From Streptomyces celluloflavus (GTDB taxonomy: Bacteria; Actinomycetota; Actinomycetes; Streptomycetales; Streptomycetaceae): a stretch of 64,000 nucleotides of DNA. The notes under the pieces were generated by a model. The model searched no databases. It was not told where the DNA came from and saw nothing but the letters and a program-made list of their open reading frames with translations. A program made the position numbers and the translations under genes. This document shows positions 29,336 to 38,828 of the stretch, one piece after another; position 1 is the first letter of the stretch; each line of letters starts with the position of its first letter. Location of the stretch: NCBI GenBank assembly GCA_000720995.1, contig JOEL01000004.1, positions 124,001-188,000 of the forward strand, read 5' to 3'.

Positions 29336-32308
29336 TCAGGGGGTCCGGCGGGCCCGCGTCGTCGCCTTCTTGGCGGCCGGCTTCTTCGCCGCGGCCTTCT
29401 TGGCCACCGGCTTCTTCGCCGCCGCGGCCTTCTTCGCCGGCTTCCCCGTCGTCGCGGCATCGCTGACGCGGTCGCCGAGGATCTCCCGCAGGAACTTGCC
29501 GGTGTGGCTGGCCGGGACCGCCGCGACGCCCTCCGGGGTGCCTTCGGCGACGATCATTCCGCCGCCGTTGCCGCCCTCCGGGCCCATGTCGATGACCCAG
29601 TCGGCGGTCTTGATCACATCGAGGTTGTGCTCGATGACGATCACCGTGTTGCCCTTGTCGACCAGGCCGGAGAGCACCCTGATGAGCTTGCTGATGTCGT
29701 CGAAGTGCAGACCGGTGGTCGGCTCGTCCAGGACATAGACCGTGCTGCCCGTCGAACGCTTCTGGAGCTCGCTCGCCAGCTTGACGCGCTGCGCCTCGCC
29801 GCCCGAGAGGGTCGGCGCGGACTGCCCGAGCCGGACGTACCCGAGGCCGACCTCGTGGAGCGTCTTGAGATGGCGGGCGATGGTCGGCACCGCCTCGAAG
29901 AAGCCCAGCGCCTCCTCGATGGGCATGTCCAGCACCTCGGCGATGGACTTGCCCTTGTAGTGCACCTCCAGCGTCTCGCGGTTGTAGCGCGCACCGTGGC
30001 AGACCTCGCACGGTACGTACACATCCGGCAGGAAGTTCATCTCGATCTTGATCGTGCCGTCGCCGGTGCAGTTCTCGCAGCGGCCGCCCTTGACGTTGAA
30101 GGAGAAGCGCCCCGGCAGATAGCCGCGGACCTTGGCCTCCATCGTCTCCGCGAACAGCTTGCGGACGTGGTCGAAGACGCCGGTGTACGTGGCCGGGTTG
30201 GAGCGGGGGGTACGGCCGATGGGCGACTGATCGACATGGACGACCTTGTCCACCAGGTCGTCGCCCGCCACCCGGGTGTGCCGGCCCGGCACCGACTTGG
30301 CGCCGTTCAGCTCGCGCGCCAGGTGGGTGTAGAGGATGTCGTTGACCAGCGTCGACTTACCGGAGCCGGAGACGCCGGTGACGGCGGAGAGGACCCCGAG
30401 CGGGAAGGAGACGTCGATGTCGCGGAGGTTGTTCTCCTTCGCGCCGTGGACGGTCAGCTGCCGGGCGGGGTCGGCGGGACGGCGGATCTCCGGCGTCGGG
30501 ATGGCCTTCTTCCCGGACAGATACTGGCCGGTGATCGACTCCTTGTTGGCCAGCAGCTGCTTCATCGGACCGCTGTGCACGACCTTGCCGCCGTGCTCGC
30601 CCGCACCGGGGCCGATGTCCACGACCCAGTCGGCGACCTTGATGGTGTCCTCGTCGTGCTCCACGACGATCAGGGTGTTGCCCATGTCGCGCAGCCGTAC
30701 CAGCGTCTCGATCAGCCGGTGGTTGTCGCGCTGGTGCAGGCCGATGGACGGCTCGTCCAGGACGTAGAGCACGCCGACCAGACCGGAGCCGATCTGGGTG
30801 GCGAGGCGGATGCGCTGTGCCTCACCGCCGGAGAGGGTGCCCGCGGCGCGGTTCAGCGAGAGGTAGTCCAGGCCGACGTCGACCAGGAACTTCAGCCGTT
30901 CGTTGACCTCCTTGAGGACCCGCTCGGCGATCTTCTTCTCCCGGGCGTCGAGCTTCATCCCGCGCAGGAAGTCGGCGCAGTCGCTGATCGACATGGCCGC
31001 GACGTCGGCGATCGACTTCTGCTGCACCGTGACGGCGAGCACGACCGGCTTGAGCCGCGTCCCCGCACAGGTCGGGCAGGGCACCTCGCGCATATAGCCC
31101 TCGAAGCGCTCCCGGCTGCTGTCGCTCTCCGCCTCGCTGTGCCGCCGCTTGATGAACGGCAGGGCGCCCTCGAAGGGGGTGGTGTACGCGCGCTCGCGGC
31201 CGTACCGGTTGCGGTAGCGGACCTCGATCTGGGTCTTGTGGCCGTGCAGCAGGGCCTTCTTGGCGCGCTGCGGCAGCCCGGCCCACGGGATGTCCGTCCG
31301 GAAACCGAGGGCGTCCGCCAGCGCGCCCACCAGACGGCCGAAGTACTCCTTGGTGTGGCCGTGCGACCAGGGGTGGATCGCGCCCTCGTCGAGGGACCTG
31401 TCCTCGTCGGGGACGATCAGCTCGGGGTCGACCTCCATGCGGGTGCCGATGCCGGTGCAGTCCGGGCAGGCGCCGAAGGGCGAGTTGAAGGAGAAGGAGC
31501 GGGGCTCCAGCTCCTCGAAGGACAGGTCGTCGTAGGCGCAGTAGAGATGCTCGGAGTACATCCGCTCGCGCTGCGGGTCGTCCGCTTCCAGGTCGACGAA
31601 GTCGAGGATGACCATGCCGCCGGAGAGTCCGAGGGCGGTCTCGACGGAGTCGGTCAGCCGCCGCTTGGCGCTGTCCTTGACCGTGAGGCGGTCGACGACC
31701 ACCTCGATGGTGTGCTTCTCCTGCTTCTTGAGCTTCGGCGGCTCGGAGAGCTGGATCGTCTCCCCGTCGACCCGCGCCCGGCTGTAGCCCTTGGTCTGGA
31801 GGTCGGCGAAGAGATCAACGAACTCGCCCTTGCGCTCGCGCACCAGCGGGGAGAGCACCTGGAAGCGGCTGCCCTCGGGCAGTTCGAGCACCTTGTCGAC
31901 GATGGCCTGCGGCGACTGCCGGGCGATCGGCCGGCCGCACTCGGGGCAGTGCGGTTTACCGATCCGCGCGAAGAGCAGGCGGAGGTAGTCGTAGACCTCG
32001 GTGATCGTGCCGACCGTCGAGCGCGGGTTGCGCGAGGTCGACTTCTGATCGATCGAGACCGCGGGGGACAAGCCCTCGATGAAGTCCACATCGGGCTTGT
32101 CCATCTGCCCGAGGAACTGCCGGGCGTAGGAGGAGAGCGACTCGACATAGCGCCGCTGCCCCTCGGCGAAGATCGTGTCGAAGGCGAGCGAGGACTTGCC
32201 CGACCCGGAGAGCCCCGTGAAGACGATGAGGGAGTCGCGGGGGAGGTCGAGCGAGACGTTTCGGAGATTGTGCTCGCGAGCGCCACGAACGATGAGACGG
32301 TCGGCCAC
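29336..32308 (-). CDS. uvrA: Excinuclease ABC subunit A
   Basis: The 990-residue damage-recognition ATPase of nucleotide excision repair. Two ABC modules are visible: Walker [14 protein letters not shown] near residue 30 and [13 protein letters not shown] in the second half, each with LSGGEAQR. Zinc sites include CPECGRP and the CENC/CEVC pair. The last 35 residues are a lysine/alanine-rich tail ([18 protein letters not shown]), common in actinobacterial UvrA. GTG 32308 is chosen because [14 protein letters not shown] is the conserved start. The upstream region has a LexA-like site but no RecA-NDp element. Confidence 0.97.
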   Translation of the reverse strand: MADRLIVRGAREHNLRNVSLDLPRDSLIVFTGLSGSGKSSLAFDTIFAEGQRRYVESLSSYARQFLGQMDKPDVDFIEGLSPAVSIDQKSTSRNPRSTVGTITEVYDYLRLLFARIGKPHCPECGRPIARQSPQAIVDKVLELPEGSRFQVLSPLVRERKGEFVDLFADLQTKGYSRARVDGETIQLSEPPKLKKQEKHTIEVVVDRLTVKDSAKRRLTDSVETALGLSGGMVILDFVDLEADDPQRERMYSEHLYCAYDDLSFEELEPRSFSFNSPFGACPDCTGIGTRMEVDPELIVPDEDRSLDEGAIHPWSHGHTKEYFGRLVGALADALGFRTDIPWAGLPQRAKKALLHGHKTQIEVRYRNRYGRERAYTTPFEGALPFIKRRHSEAESDSSRERFEGYMREVPCPTCAGTRLKPVVLAVTVQQKSIADVAAMSISDCADFLRGMKLDAREKKIAERVLKEVNERLKFLVDVGLDYLSLNRAAGTLSGGEAQRIRLATQIGSGLVGVLYVLDEPSIGLHQRDNHRLIETLVRLRDMGNTLIVVEHDEDTIKVADWVVDIGPGAGEHGGKVVHSGPMKQLLANKESITGQYLSGKKAIPTPEIRRPADPARQLTVHGAKENNLRDIDVSFPLGVLSAVTGVSGSGKSTLVNDILYTHLARELNGAKSVPGRHTRVAGDDLVDKVVHVDQSPIGRTPRSNPATYTGVFDHVRKLFAETMEAKVRGYLPGRFSFNVKGGRCENCTGDGTIKIEMNFLPDVYVPCEVCHGARYNRETLEVHYKGKSIAEVLDMPIEEALGFFEAVPTIARHLKTLHEVGLGYVRLGQSAPTLSGGEAQRVKLASELQKRSTGSTVYVLDEPTTGLHFDDISKLIRVLSGLVDKGNTVIVIEHNLDVIKTADWVIDMGPEGGNGGGMIVAEGTPEGVAAVPASHTGKFLREILGDRVSDAATTGKPAKKAAAAKKPVAKKAAAKKPAAKKATTRARRTP

Positions 32309-32810
32309 GCCGGTCGGCACCTTTCTGGAGAGGGGCGGGAGCCGCGGCTCTGCTTCCGCGGCCCGGTGGAACGAGCAGATGCGGCGGAGCGGAGCGGAGC
32401 CCCCCACCCAGGGTAGGGGGAACTGCCACGGCGCTGTCTGAGTGATGCCACACACGAGCCTATAGCACGCGCATTCGATTTACGGTGCTCGCGAGCCCGC
32501 TTCACCCAAACGTGTGGCAGCGCCGCCGTCCCACGCCGGCCGGCCTCGCGCACGTGCTCCAAGACGCCCCCGGATGCCCTCGCACCGGCCGGGCGCCGCC
32601 GCCCGGACTCACCGGCGACAGCGACCCGCGCGGGCGGACCGCGAGGCACGACGGCCGGGGCGGATATCCGGCGCCGGCCACCCACCCCGACCCGACATTC
32701 GGGACCATCTCCTCCATAGCCCCCCGTCCGCCCCTCCCGTCACACCCGCGTACGCCCCGGATCCGTGCGGCCGACTCCCGAAGCCGGCGGCGCGGCGCTA
32801 GCGTCTGGGC
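32309..32810. promoter_or_regulatory. Divergent region between uvrA and the maleylpyruvate-isomerase-like gene
   Basis: About 500 bases without a gene. It contains a LexA-like site at 32463-32478, a G/C-run hairpin-like stretch at about 32400-32420, and a leaderless -10 (TAGCGT, 32799-32804) for the rightward gene. Confidence 0.55.
32463..32478. promoter_or_regulatory. Possible degenerate LexA (SOS) box upstream of uvrA
   Basis: The plus strand reads TAGCAC, 4 bases, ATTCGA. This matches 9 of 12 positions of the actinobacterial SOS palindrome TCGAAC-N4-GTTCGA. It lies 155 bases before uvrA. A chance match in GC-rich sequence cannot be excluded. Confidence 0.35.
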
Positions 32811-33539
32811 ATGACCTCCACCCCGCCTGACTTCCCGCACGATGTGGCAGCCGTCCGCGAGGCCACCGACCGGCTGCTCGACTCGGTGGCCAAGCTGGAC
32901 GACGCCGCGGTCGGCGAACCGTGCCTGCTCCCGGGCTGGACCCGCGGCCATCTCCTCGCCCATCTGGCGCGCAACGCGGACGCGCTGGTCAACCTCCTCA
33001 CCTGGGCGCGTACGGACGTACCGACGCCCATGTACACCAGCGCCGGGGCCCGCGACGCCGATATCGCCCGGGACGCGGACCGCTCGCTGGCGGCCCATCT
33101 GGAGGACCTGCGGGCCACCGCCGCGCGGTTCGACGCGGCGGTGGACGCGCTGCCGCCCGAGCGCCTGGCGTACCGGGTGGAGATGCGCAACGGCGTCGTG
33201 GACCGGGCCGACCGGCTGCCGCAGCGGCGGCTGAACGAGGTCGAACTGCACCACGTCGATCTCGGCGTCGGCTATTCCGTGGAGCAGCTGCCGGCCGCGT
33301 TCCTGGGCGGTGTGCTGACGTTCCTGACCGAGGTGAAGTTCGCCGGACACCCGGCGCTGCCCGCGCTGGAGCTGCGTACCGACGACGGCCGGCGGTGGCG
33401 CACCGGGCGGGCGGACACCGGTGCGCCGGTGGTGGTGACCGGCTCCGCGGCGGCGCTGGCCGGCTGGCTCACCGGCCGTGGCGACGGGAGCGGGCTCGAC
33501 ACCCCGGGCTCCGCCCTGCCCGCCGTCCCGCCGCTCTAA
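32811..33539 (+). CDS. Maleylpyruvate isomerase / mycothiol-dependent enzyme family protein
   Basis: A 242-residue DinB-like four-helix-bundle protein. The N-terminal domain has the pattern LPGWTRGHLLAHLARNADAL, whose histidines form the metal site of mycothiol-dependent maleylpyruvate isomerases; RRLNEVELHHVDLGVGY supplies the third ligand. The C-terminal SCP2-like domain begins near 165. A true isomerase or a generic mycothiol transferase are both possible. TAGCGT ends 6 bases before the ATG and there is no ribosome binding site, so it is probably leaderless. The MBL-fold gene follows after 9 bases. Confidence 0.85.
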   Translation: MTSTPPDFPHDVAAVREATDRLLDSVAKLDDAAVGEPCLLPGWTRGHLLAHLARNADALVNLLTWARTDVPTPMYTSAGARDADIARDADRSLAAHLEDLRATAARFDAAVDALPPERLAYRVEMRNGVVDRADRLPQRRLNEVELHHVDLGVGYSVEQLPAAFLGGVLTFLTEVKFAGHPALPALELRTDDGRRWRTGRADTGAPVVVTGSAAALAGWLTGRGDGSGLDTPGSALPAVPPL

Positions 33540-33548
33540 GCTGACCCC

Positions 33549-34205
33549 ATGGCCTATAGCGGAGCAGTGAAGGTCGGCGGACCGGCCGACGTGCACGAGC
33601 TGACCGACCTGATGATCTCGAAGGTCGCGGTCGGTCCGATGGACAACAACGCCTATCTGCTGCGGTGCCGGGCGACGGACGAGCAGCTGCTGATCGACGC
33701 GGCCGCCGAACCGCACACCCTGCTCGCGCTGATCGGCGACAGCGGTATCGCGTCCGTCGTCACCACGCACCGGCACGGTGACCACTGGGGTGCGCTGCGC
33801 GAGGTGGTCGACGCGACGGGCGCGCGGACGTACGCGGGGCGGTACGACGCCGAGGGCATCCCCGTCCCCACCGATGTACCGGTCGAGGACGGCGACACCC
33901 TCACCGTCGGCCGCGTCGAGCTGACCGCGCGCCGCCTGGTCGGCCACACCCCGGGCAGCATCGCGCTGGTCTACGACGACCCGCACGGCCATCCCCACCT
34001 GTTCACCGGGGACTGCCTCTTCCCCGGAGGCGTCGGCAACACCCACGGCAACGCGGCGGACTTCGGCACGCTGCTCGACGGCGTACAGACCAAGCTCTTC
34101 GACCGGCTGCCCGACGAGACCTGGGTCTATCCGGGCCACGGCGCCGACACCACGCTCGGCGCGGAGCGGCCGCATCTCGCGGAGTGGCGCGAGCGCGGCT
34201 GGTAG
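33549..34205 (+). CDS. MBL-fold metallo-hydrolase
   Basis: The 218-residue glyoxalase II-like protein has the zinc motif HRHGDH at residues 74-79, a further ligand region GHTPGSIAL, the bridging aspartate in FTGDCLFPGG, and the C-terminal histidine in VYPGHGADTT. The exact thioester or lactone substrate is unknown. Pairing with a mycothiol-type enzyme suggests detoxification of mycothiol conjugates (inference). TAAGCT, which includes the upstream stop codon, ends 6 bases before the ATG, so a leaderless transcript is possible besides read-through. Confidence 0.88.
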   Translation: MAYSGAVKVGGPADVHELTDLMISKVAVGPMDNNAYLLRCRATDEQLLIDAAAEPHTLLALIGDSGIASVVTTHRHGDHWGALREVVDATGARTYAGRYDAEGIPVPTDVPVEDGDTLTVGRVELTARRLVGHTPGSIALVYDDPHGHPHLFTGDCLFPGGVGNTHGNAADFGTLLDGVQTKLFDRLPDETWVYPGHGADTTLGAERPHLAEWRERGW

Positions 34206-34288
34206 CGGCGGCGAACACGGCGGGAAGTGCGGGCCGGCGAGCGGATATTGAGCTGCCGGCCCGCCTTCGCGCCCCCTACCCTCGCGCC

Positions 34289-35350
34289 ATGCCGATATCC
34301 GCCACCACCGCTCCCGCCTACCCTCCCAAGCCCCGGCCCGGGGACCGCGTCGCGGTGCTCTCCCCGTCATCGGGGCTGCCGGGGCTCCTCCCGCTGCCGT
34401 ACGAACTCGGCCTCGCCCGGCTGACGGAGGAGTTCGGGCTGCTGCCGGTCGAGTACCCGGCCACCCGGAAGATGGGCGCCACCGCGCAGGAGCGGGCCGC
34501 CGATCTGCACGCCGCCTTCGCGGACCCGGACATCACCGCGGTCTTCGCAAGCATCGGCGGCAACGACCAGCTCACCGTGCTGCCCCACCTGGACCGCGAG
34601 GTGTTCCGCGCGCACCCCAAGCCGTTCTTCGGGTACAGCGACAACACCAATCTGCTGGCCTTTCTCCACAGCACCGGGATCGTCGGCTTCCACGGTGCCA
34701 CCGTGATGTGCGAACTGGGCCGCCCCGGGGCGATGCACCCGCTGACCACGGAGTCGCTGCGCGCCGCGCTGTTCACCCCGGGACCGTACGAACTGCGGCC
34801 CGCGGCGCACTACCGCGACGAGGACCGCGACTGGGCCGACCCGGACACCTTCGCGGCCGAGCCGCCCGTATGGCCGGGCGGCGGCTGGCACTGGCACGGA
34901 CCGGAGCGGGTGGTCGAGGGCATCAGCTGGGGCGGCAGTCTCGGGCCGCTGTCCTGGATGCTGATGGCGGACCGCGAGATCCCGGCCGGCCTCGCCGCCT
35001 CCGACGGCGGGGTGCTGTTCCTGGAGACGTCCGAGGCCCTGCCGAGCGCCGAGGAGGTGTACTTCGTACTGCGCAGCATGGGCGAGCGCGGGCTGCTCCG
35101 GCGGTTCCCCGCGCTGCTGATGGGCCGCCCCAAGGCGTGGTCGCGGGAGCGCCCCAACTCCCGGGAGGCGAAGGCGGCCTACCGGCGGGAGCAGCGCGCG
35201 GCGGTGCTGCGGGCGCTGGCCGCGTACGCCCCGGACACCCTGGTGGTCTTCGATGTCGATCTCGGCCACACCGATCCGCAGCTGGTGATCCCGTACGGCG
35301 GCACGGTCCGGGTGGACGGGGCGGCGCGGCGTATCACCGTGACGTACTGA
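34289..35350 (+). CDS. LD-carboxypeptidase / MccF-like serine peptidase (S66)
   Basis: A 353-residue S66-family peptidase. The nucleophile is S117 in FFGYSDNTN; FLETSE carries the glutamate and DLGHTDPQLVIPYGG the histidine of the Ser-Glu-His triad. Family members cleave the terminal D-Ala of muropeptides or, in the MccF branch, inactivate microcin C-like aminoacyl-nucleotides. The long insert WPGGGWHWHGPERVVEG before ISWGGSLGPL is more like MccF, so self-immunity is possible. ATG 34289 sits 6 bases after TACCCT and is probably leaderless. Confidence 0.85.
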   Translation: MPISATTAPAYPPKPRPGDRVAVLSPSSGLPGLLPLPYELGLARLTEEFGLLPVEYPATRKMGATAQERAADLHAAFADPDITAVFASIGGNDQLTVLPHLDREVFRAHPKPFFGYSDNTNLLAFLHSTGIVGFHGATVMCELGRPGAMHPLTTESLRAALFTPGPYELRPAAHYRDEDRDWADPDTFAAEPPVWPGGGWHWHGPERVVEGISWGGSLGPLSWMLMADREIPAGLAASDGGVLFLETSEALPSAEEVYFVLRSMGERGLLRRFPALLMGRPKAWSRERPNSREAKAAYRREQRAAVLRALAAYAPDTLVVFDVDLGHTDPQLVIPYGGTVRVDGAARRITVTY

Positions 35351-35355
35351 GTGAC

Positions 35356-35386
35356 GCCGCGGGCACCGGACACCGGTGCCCGCGGC
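35356..35386. terminator. Bidirectional terminator between the S66 peptidase gene and terC
   Basis: A perfect 14-bp stem (35356-35369 with 35373-35386) with a 3-base loop in a 45-base convergent gap. Confidence 0.85.
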
Positions 35387-35395
35387 GCGCGCCGC

Positions 35396-36379
35396 TCAGA
35401 CGCCGAGGGTGTCCTTGGATTCCGACCCGTCCGCCGCCCGCTTCCGGGAGGTGTACAGGCTGGTGATCGTCGTGACGACGAGCACGGTGCAGATGACGCC
35501 CAGCGAGACCGGGATGCTGATCTCCGGCACGCTCACGCCCGACTCGTGCAGGGCGTGCAGCACCAGCTTCACACCGATGAACCCGAGGATGACCGACAGG
35601 CCGTACGAGAGGTGGACCAGCTTCTTGAGCAGCCCGCCGAGCAGGAAGTACAGCTGCCGCAGACCCATCAGGGCGAAGGCGTTGGCGGTGAAGACGATGT
35701 ACGGGTCCTGGGTGAGGCCGAAGATCGCCGGGATGGAGTCCAGGGCGAACAGGACGTCGGTGGTGCCGATCGCCAGCATCACGATCAGCATCGGCGTCAT
35801 CAGCCGCCTGCCGTTCTCGACGACGAACAGCTTGGTGCCGCGGTAGGTGTCGGTCGACGGGAAGCGCCTCTCGACCAGCTTCAGGAAGCGGTTCTCCTCG
35901 AATTCCTCGTCCTCCGCACCGGCGCGCGCCTCCTTGATGAGCTTCCAGGCGGTCCAGATGAGGAAGGCGCCGAAGAGGTAGAACACCCAGGAGAAGTTGG
36001 CGATGATGGCGGCGCCCGCGCCGATGAATCCGGCCCGCAGCACCAGCGCGATCAGCACACCGACCAGCAGCACCCGCTGCTGATAGACGGATGGCACCGC
36101 GAACTTGCCCATGATCAGGACGAAGACGAAGAGGTTGTCGACGCTCAGGGACTTCTCGGTGATGAAGCCCGCGAAGAACTCACCGGCGGGGGCACCGCCG
36201 CCGTACAGCAGAAGTCCGAGTCCGAAGAGCGCGGCGAGCGCGATCCAGACACCGGTCCAGATTCCGGCCTCCTTGAGGGAGACCTCGTGCGGGGTGCGTC
36301 CGCCGATGAAGAAATCGGCGGCGATGAGGGCGCACAGACCGAGAATGGTCAGCACCCACAGGGTCAGGGAGACGTCCAC
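35396..36379 (-). CDS. TerC-family integral membrane protein
   Basis: The 327-residue protein has about nine hydrophobic segments with the family's acidic intramembrane motifs (SLSVDNLFVFVLIM and GTTDVLFALDSIPAIFG). TerC proteins are linked to tellurite resistance and, in Alx/YkoY relatives, to manganese export and metal loading of secreted proteins. GTG 36379 has GGAGGA 4-5 bases upstream; an ATG at 36406 is also open but poorly placed. The ribosome binding site lies in one arm of a 10-bp hairpin. Two TerD-domain genes follow on the same strand. Confidence 0.92.
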   Translation of the reverse strand: MDVSLTLWVLTILGLCALIAADFFIGGRTPHEVSLKEAGIWTGVWIALAALFGLGLLLYGGGAPAGEFFAGFITEKSLSVDNLFVFVLIMGKFAVPSVYQQRVLLVGVLIALVLRAGFIGAGAAIIANFSWVFYLFGAFLIWTAWKLIKEARAGAEDEEFEENRFLKLVERRFPSTDTYRGTKLFVVENGRRLMTPMLIVMLAIGTTDVLFALDSIPAIFGLTQDPYIVFTANAFALMGLRQLYFLLGGLLKKLVHLSYGLSVILGFIGVKLVLHALHESGVSVPEISIPVSLGVICTVLVVTTITSLYTSRKRAADGSESKDTLGV

Positions 36380-36738
36380 TGGTCCTCCGGCAGAGTCGTA
36401 CGGCACGTACAGCGTCGTCGCTGCCGGAGGTCTCTTCCACCCGGACCGCCACTGCTCGCGATCACTGAGATGGGCCGACGCCCCGGGATCTCGTCACATC
36501 CGGAATCCGTGATGACGGGTACGTCGCAGCAGGAATACTCCCCTCCGCCGTCAAAGAGTAAAGGAAGGGAAAGTAATAGTAAAGAGAAATACAAAAGTGC
36601 TGGTCATAGGCTTGACGGGGACAGGTCTCCGCGGTCGCGGCACAGCTCCTCGGCCGGCTCCCCGTCCGGTGCGCCGTCCGAACGCACCGCCCGGTTCGCC
36701 GGTGGGCGCCGGCGTCGGTCAGGGCCGGTCGGGGCCGG
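36380..36738. promoter_or_regulatory. Leader and promoter region of terC, with an AT-rich purine tract
   Basis: A 359-base region between the TerD-fusion gene and terC. Besides the hairpin at 36384-36430, it holds a 48-base tract (36551-36598) with only 14 G/C and 39 purines on the plus strand, far from the surrounding composition. TACTAT on the minus strand inside the tract could be a -10 for terC. Confidence 0.5.
36384..36430 (-). promoter_or_regulatory. Hairpin enclosing the terC ribosome binding site
   Basis: A perfect 10-bp inverted repeat (36384-36393 with 36421-36430) encloses a smaller 5-bp repeat (GTACG near 36398). The proximal arm contains the GGAGG before GTG 36379, so folding would hide the ribosome binding site. 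Confidence 0.55.
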
Positions 36739-38781
36739 TCAGCACCCGTCGGCGCGGCGGGCCTCGGCGAGCCGGTCCAGGACCTGGCGCACCACCTGAC
36801 TGCCCTTGGGGGCGAGCGGCGGCTCGTACGTCCAGGCATGGCCCACCCAGGGGTCGCCGAGGTGCGCGGCGGGCACCGGCGTGATCCGCAGCAGGGCGCG
36901 CCACAGCGGGTCCAGGAGGGGGCCGTACTCCCGGGCCCGGTCGCGGTCGGCGACCATCAGCAGATGCACTCCGGCCGACGGGCCCTCGTCGGCCAGATAG
37001 CGGAGCCGGGTGAGGGCACGGTCGTCGAAGCCGTGCGGGAAGTCGTGCACGATCAGCAGCTGCTGGGCGGTGTCGAGATCCGGCGGCAGCGCGTCCGCGG
37101 CGCGATGGCGCAACGCCATCTGGACGAGGTCCACGCGCCGGGTCAGCGCTTCCAGGACCGTGGCCACGCCCGCGGCCCCGGGGGCCGGCGGCTCGGGCAG
37201 CGCACCGGTCTCCAGCAGCGGGGCGAGCGCGGACGCCGCGGCACCCCCCGGATCGATGACCTGGACCGCGAAGTCGCCGACGGGGTGGCCGGCGAGCAGC
37301 CGGGCGGCGACGGCAACGGCGGTCTCCAGGGCGAGCCTGCGCAGCTCGGCCTCGTCCGGCGGTCCGTCCGTCAGCGCGCTGCCCAGCTCCCGGCGGCCGT
37401 ACTCGCGCTCCGGCGGGTGACCGCCGCTGCGCAGGACCGCGGCGCGCCCGCTGTCGATCCACAGCCCACGCTCCAGCGGGAGGCGGACGAGCATGGGGAT
37501 GCGCAGGTGTGGGACCTCGGGGAGATGCAGATCGCCCAGGCGGACCGCCATCGGGGGCTCCGGCGGAACGCGGTAGCCCTGCCATACGGGGTTGTCCCAG
37601 CGCGCGAAGGCGGGCGGCAGGGCGGGCTCCACGACCTCCGACTCGGCGACGAGCTGGGCGAGGTCGCGGTCGAGGGCCTCACGGGCCCGTGCCACGAGGG
37701 CGGCGTGCTTGTCGCGGGCGGCGGCACGGGCGGCGTCGGCAGCCGTGCCGAGGCGGTCGCGCGGGTCGGCGAGGGCGTGGTCCAGCTCCTTCGCCAGGCG
37801 GGAGTCGGCGAAGTCGGCTGCGCTACGGTACGCGGCGACCGAACGGGCCAGATCCTCGAACATGCCCCAGACCTGATTGAAGAGCCGCTCGTCCATGCTC
37901 CACCCGGCGGCGTCACCGGCCACCGGAGGCGGCGGGCCGTCGGACGCTCCCGGGGCGCCCCCGGGCGGTGCCGGGGTCCGGCGCGGTACGGCGGATGTGC
38001 CGTCCGGCGCGGCGGCGGCCGGGGCCGGTGCGGTGCGCCGCTTCGGATGGCGGTAGTCGATGGGGGCGCCGCCGGACGGGGCGGCCGGCGGCGACGGGTC
38101 CGCGGCGGGTTCCGGGCGATCCGCGGCGGGCGTCCGGGCCGGGGCCGGGTGGCCCACGGCGGCTTCCGGTCCTCCCCCGGGCGGCTCGGCCCCGTGCGCC
38201 GCGACGGGCGCACGGAGGGCGCGGGCGGGGGCCTGCCCGGCGGCGTCCTCGATGGCGGCGGCCAGCTCCGCCGCCTGCGGCAGCCCCTGGTCGCGCAGCA
38301 GTGCGGCGAGGCCGTCGGCGTACCCCTGGCCCACGGCGCGTACCTTCCAGGCGCCCTGCCGGCGGTACAGCTCCACGGCGACGACGGCGGACTCGGCGCC
38401 CAGACCGGTGAGGGTGTAGCCGGCGATCACCGTGCCGTCGGGAGCGGTGACCGCGACGGAGGGTGCGGCAACCGCACCGAACCCGCTGCGGCCGCCGCTC
38501 CCGGTGGGCGCCAGCGCGAGCAGCACGCTCACCCGGTGGACGGCGGCGGACAGCGCGTCGAGGTCCACCGCGATACGGTGCTCGGCGGCGGCCCGGCCGG
38601 GAACCTCGATGCCGGTGAGCCGGGGTGCGCCCGGATGGGCCACGGACTCGGCGCCCGGGAGCCTGCCCTGCGCGTCGCCGAGCGTGACCCCGGCCACCAC
38701 GGGCCCGCCCGCCACGATCCGGATCTCCACACGGGTCCGGTCCAGCGGGTGGTTCTGCCCCCGGACCAGCTCGGCCGTCAT
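36739..38781 (-). CDS. TerD-domain protein fused to a degenerate FtsK/HerA-like ATPase
   Basis: A 680-residue two-part protein. Residues 1-175 are a TerD calcium-binding-type domain (GVTLGDAQGRLPGAES, VELYRRQGAWKVRAVGQGYADGL). A Pro/Ala/Gly-rich linker of about 100 residues follows. From about 295 comes a helical stretch, then a region like the core of an FtsK-type ATPase: Walker B-like TAQQLLIVHDFPHGFDD near 570 and GVHLLMVADR. No Walker A GxxxxGK[ST] is visible; the place where it would fall reads LERGLWIDSG. It is therefore probably a non-hydrolysing scaffold. A second TerD gene lies 47 bases upstream in the same direction. Confidence 0.82.
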   Translation of the reverse strand: MTAELVRGQNHPLDRTRVEIRIVAGGPVVAGVTLGDAQGRLPGAESVAHPGAPRLTGIEVPGRAAAEHRIAVDLDALSAAVHRVSVLLALAPTGSGGRSGFGAVAAPSVAVTAPDGTVIAGYTLTGLGAESAVVAVELYRRQGAWKVRAVGQGYADGLAALLRDQGLPQAAELAAAIEDAAGQAPARALRAPVAAHGAEPPGGGPEAAVGHPAPARTPAADRPEPAADPSPPAAPSGGAPIDYRHPKRRTAPAPAAAAPDGTSAVPRRTPAPPGGAPGASDGPPPPVAGDAAGWSMDERLFNQVWGMFEDLARSVAAYRSAADFADSRLAKELDHALADPRDRLGTAADAARAAARDKHAALVARAREALDRDLAQLVAESEVVEPALPPAFARWDNPVWQGYRVPPEPPMAVRLGDLHLPEVPHLRIPMLVRLPLERGLWIDSGRAAVLRSGGHPPEREYGRRELGSALTDGPPDEAELRRLALETAVAVAARLLAGHPVGDFAVQVIDPGGAAASALAPLLETGALPEPPAPGAAGVATVLEALTRRVDLVQMALRHRAADALPPDLDTAQQLLIVHDFPHGFDDRALTRLRYLADEGPSAGVHLLMVADRDRAREYGPLLDPLWRALLRITPVPAAHLGDPWVGHAWTYEPPLAPKGSQVVRQVLDRLAEARRADGC

Positions 38782-38828
38782 CGATGTTCTCCCTGGTGGT
38801 GTACGCCGCGGGGCGGGCCGTGCGGGGG

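Noticed and set aside
36490-36545. Manganese riboswitch (yybP-ykoY) before terC
   Set aside because: The minus strand has GGGGAGTA (36536-36543) and a CGTCATCAC stretch, which recall the conserved loops. But the helix expected after the first loop is missing and CGTCA pairs instead with TGACG downstream. A covariance-model search would settle it.
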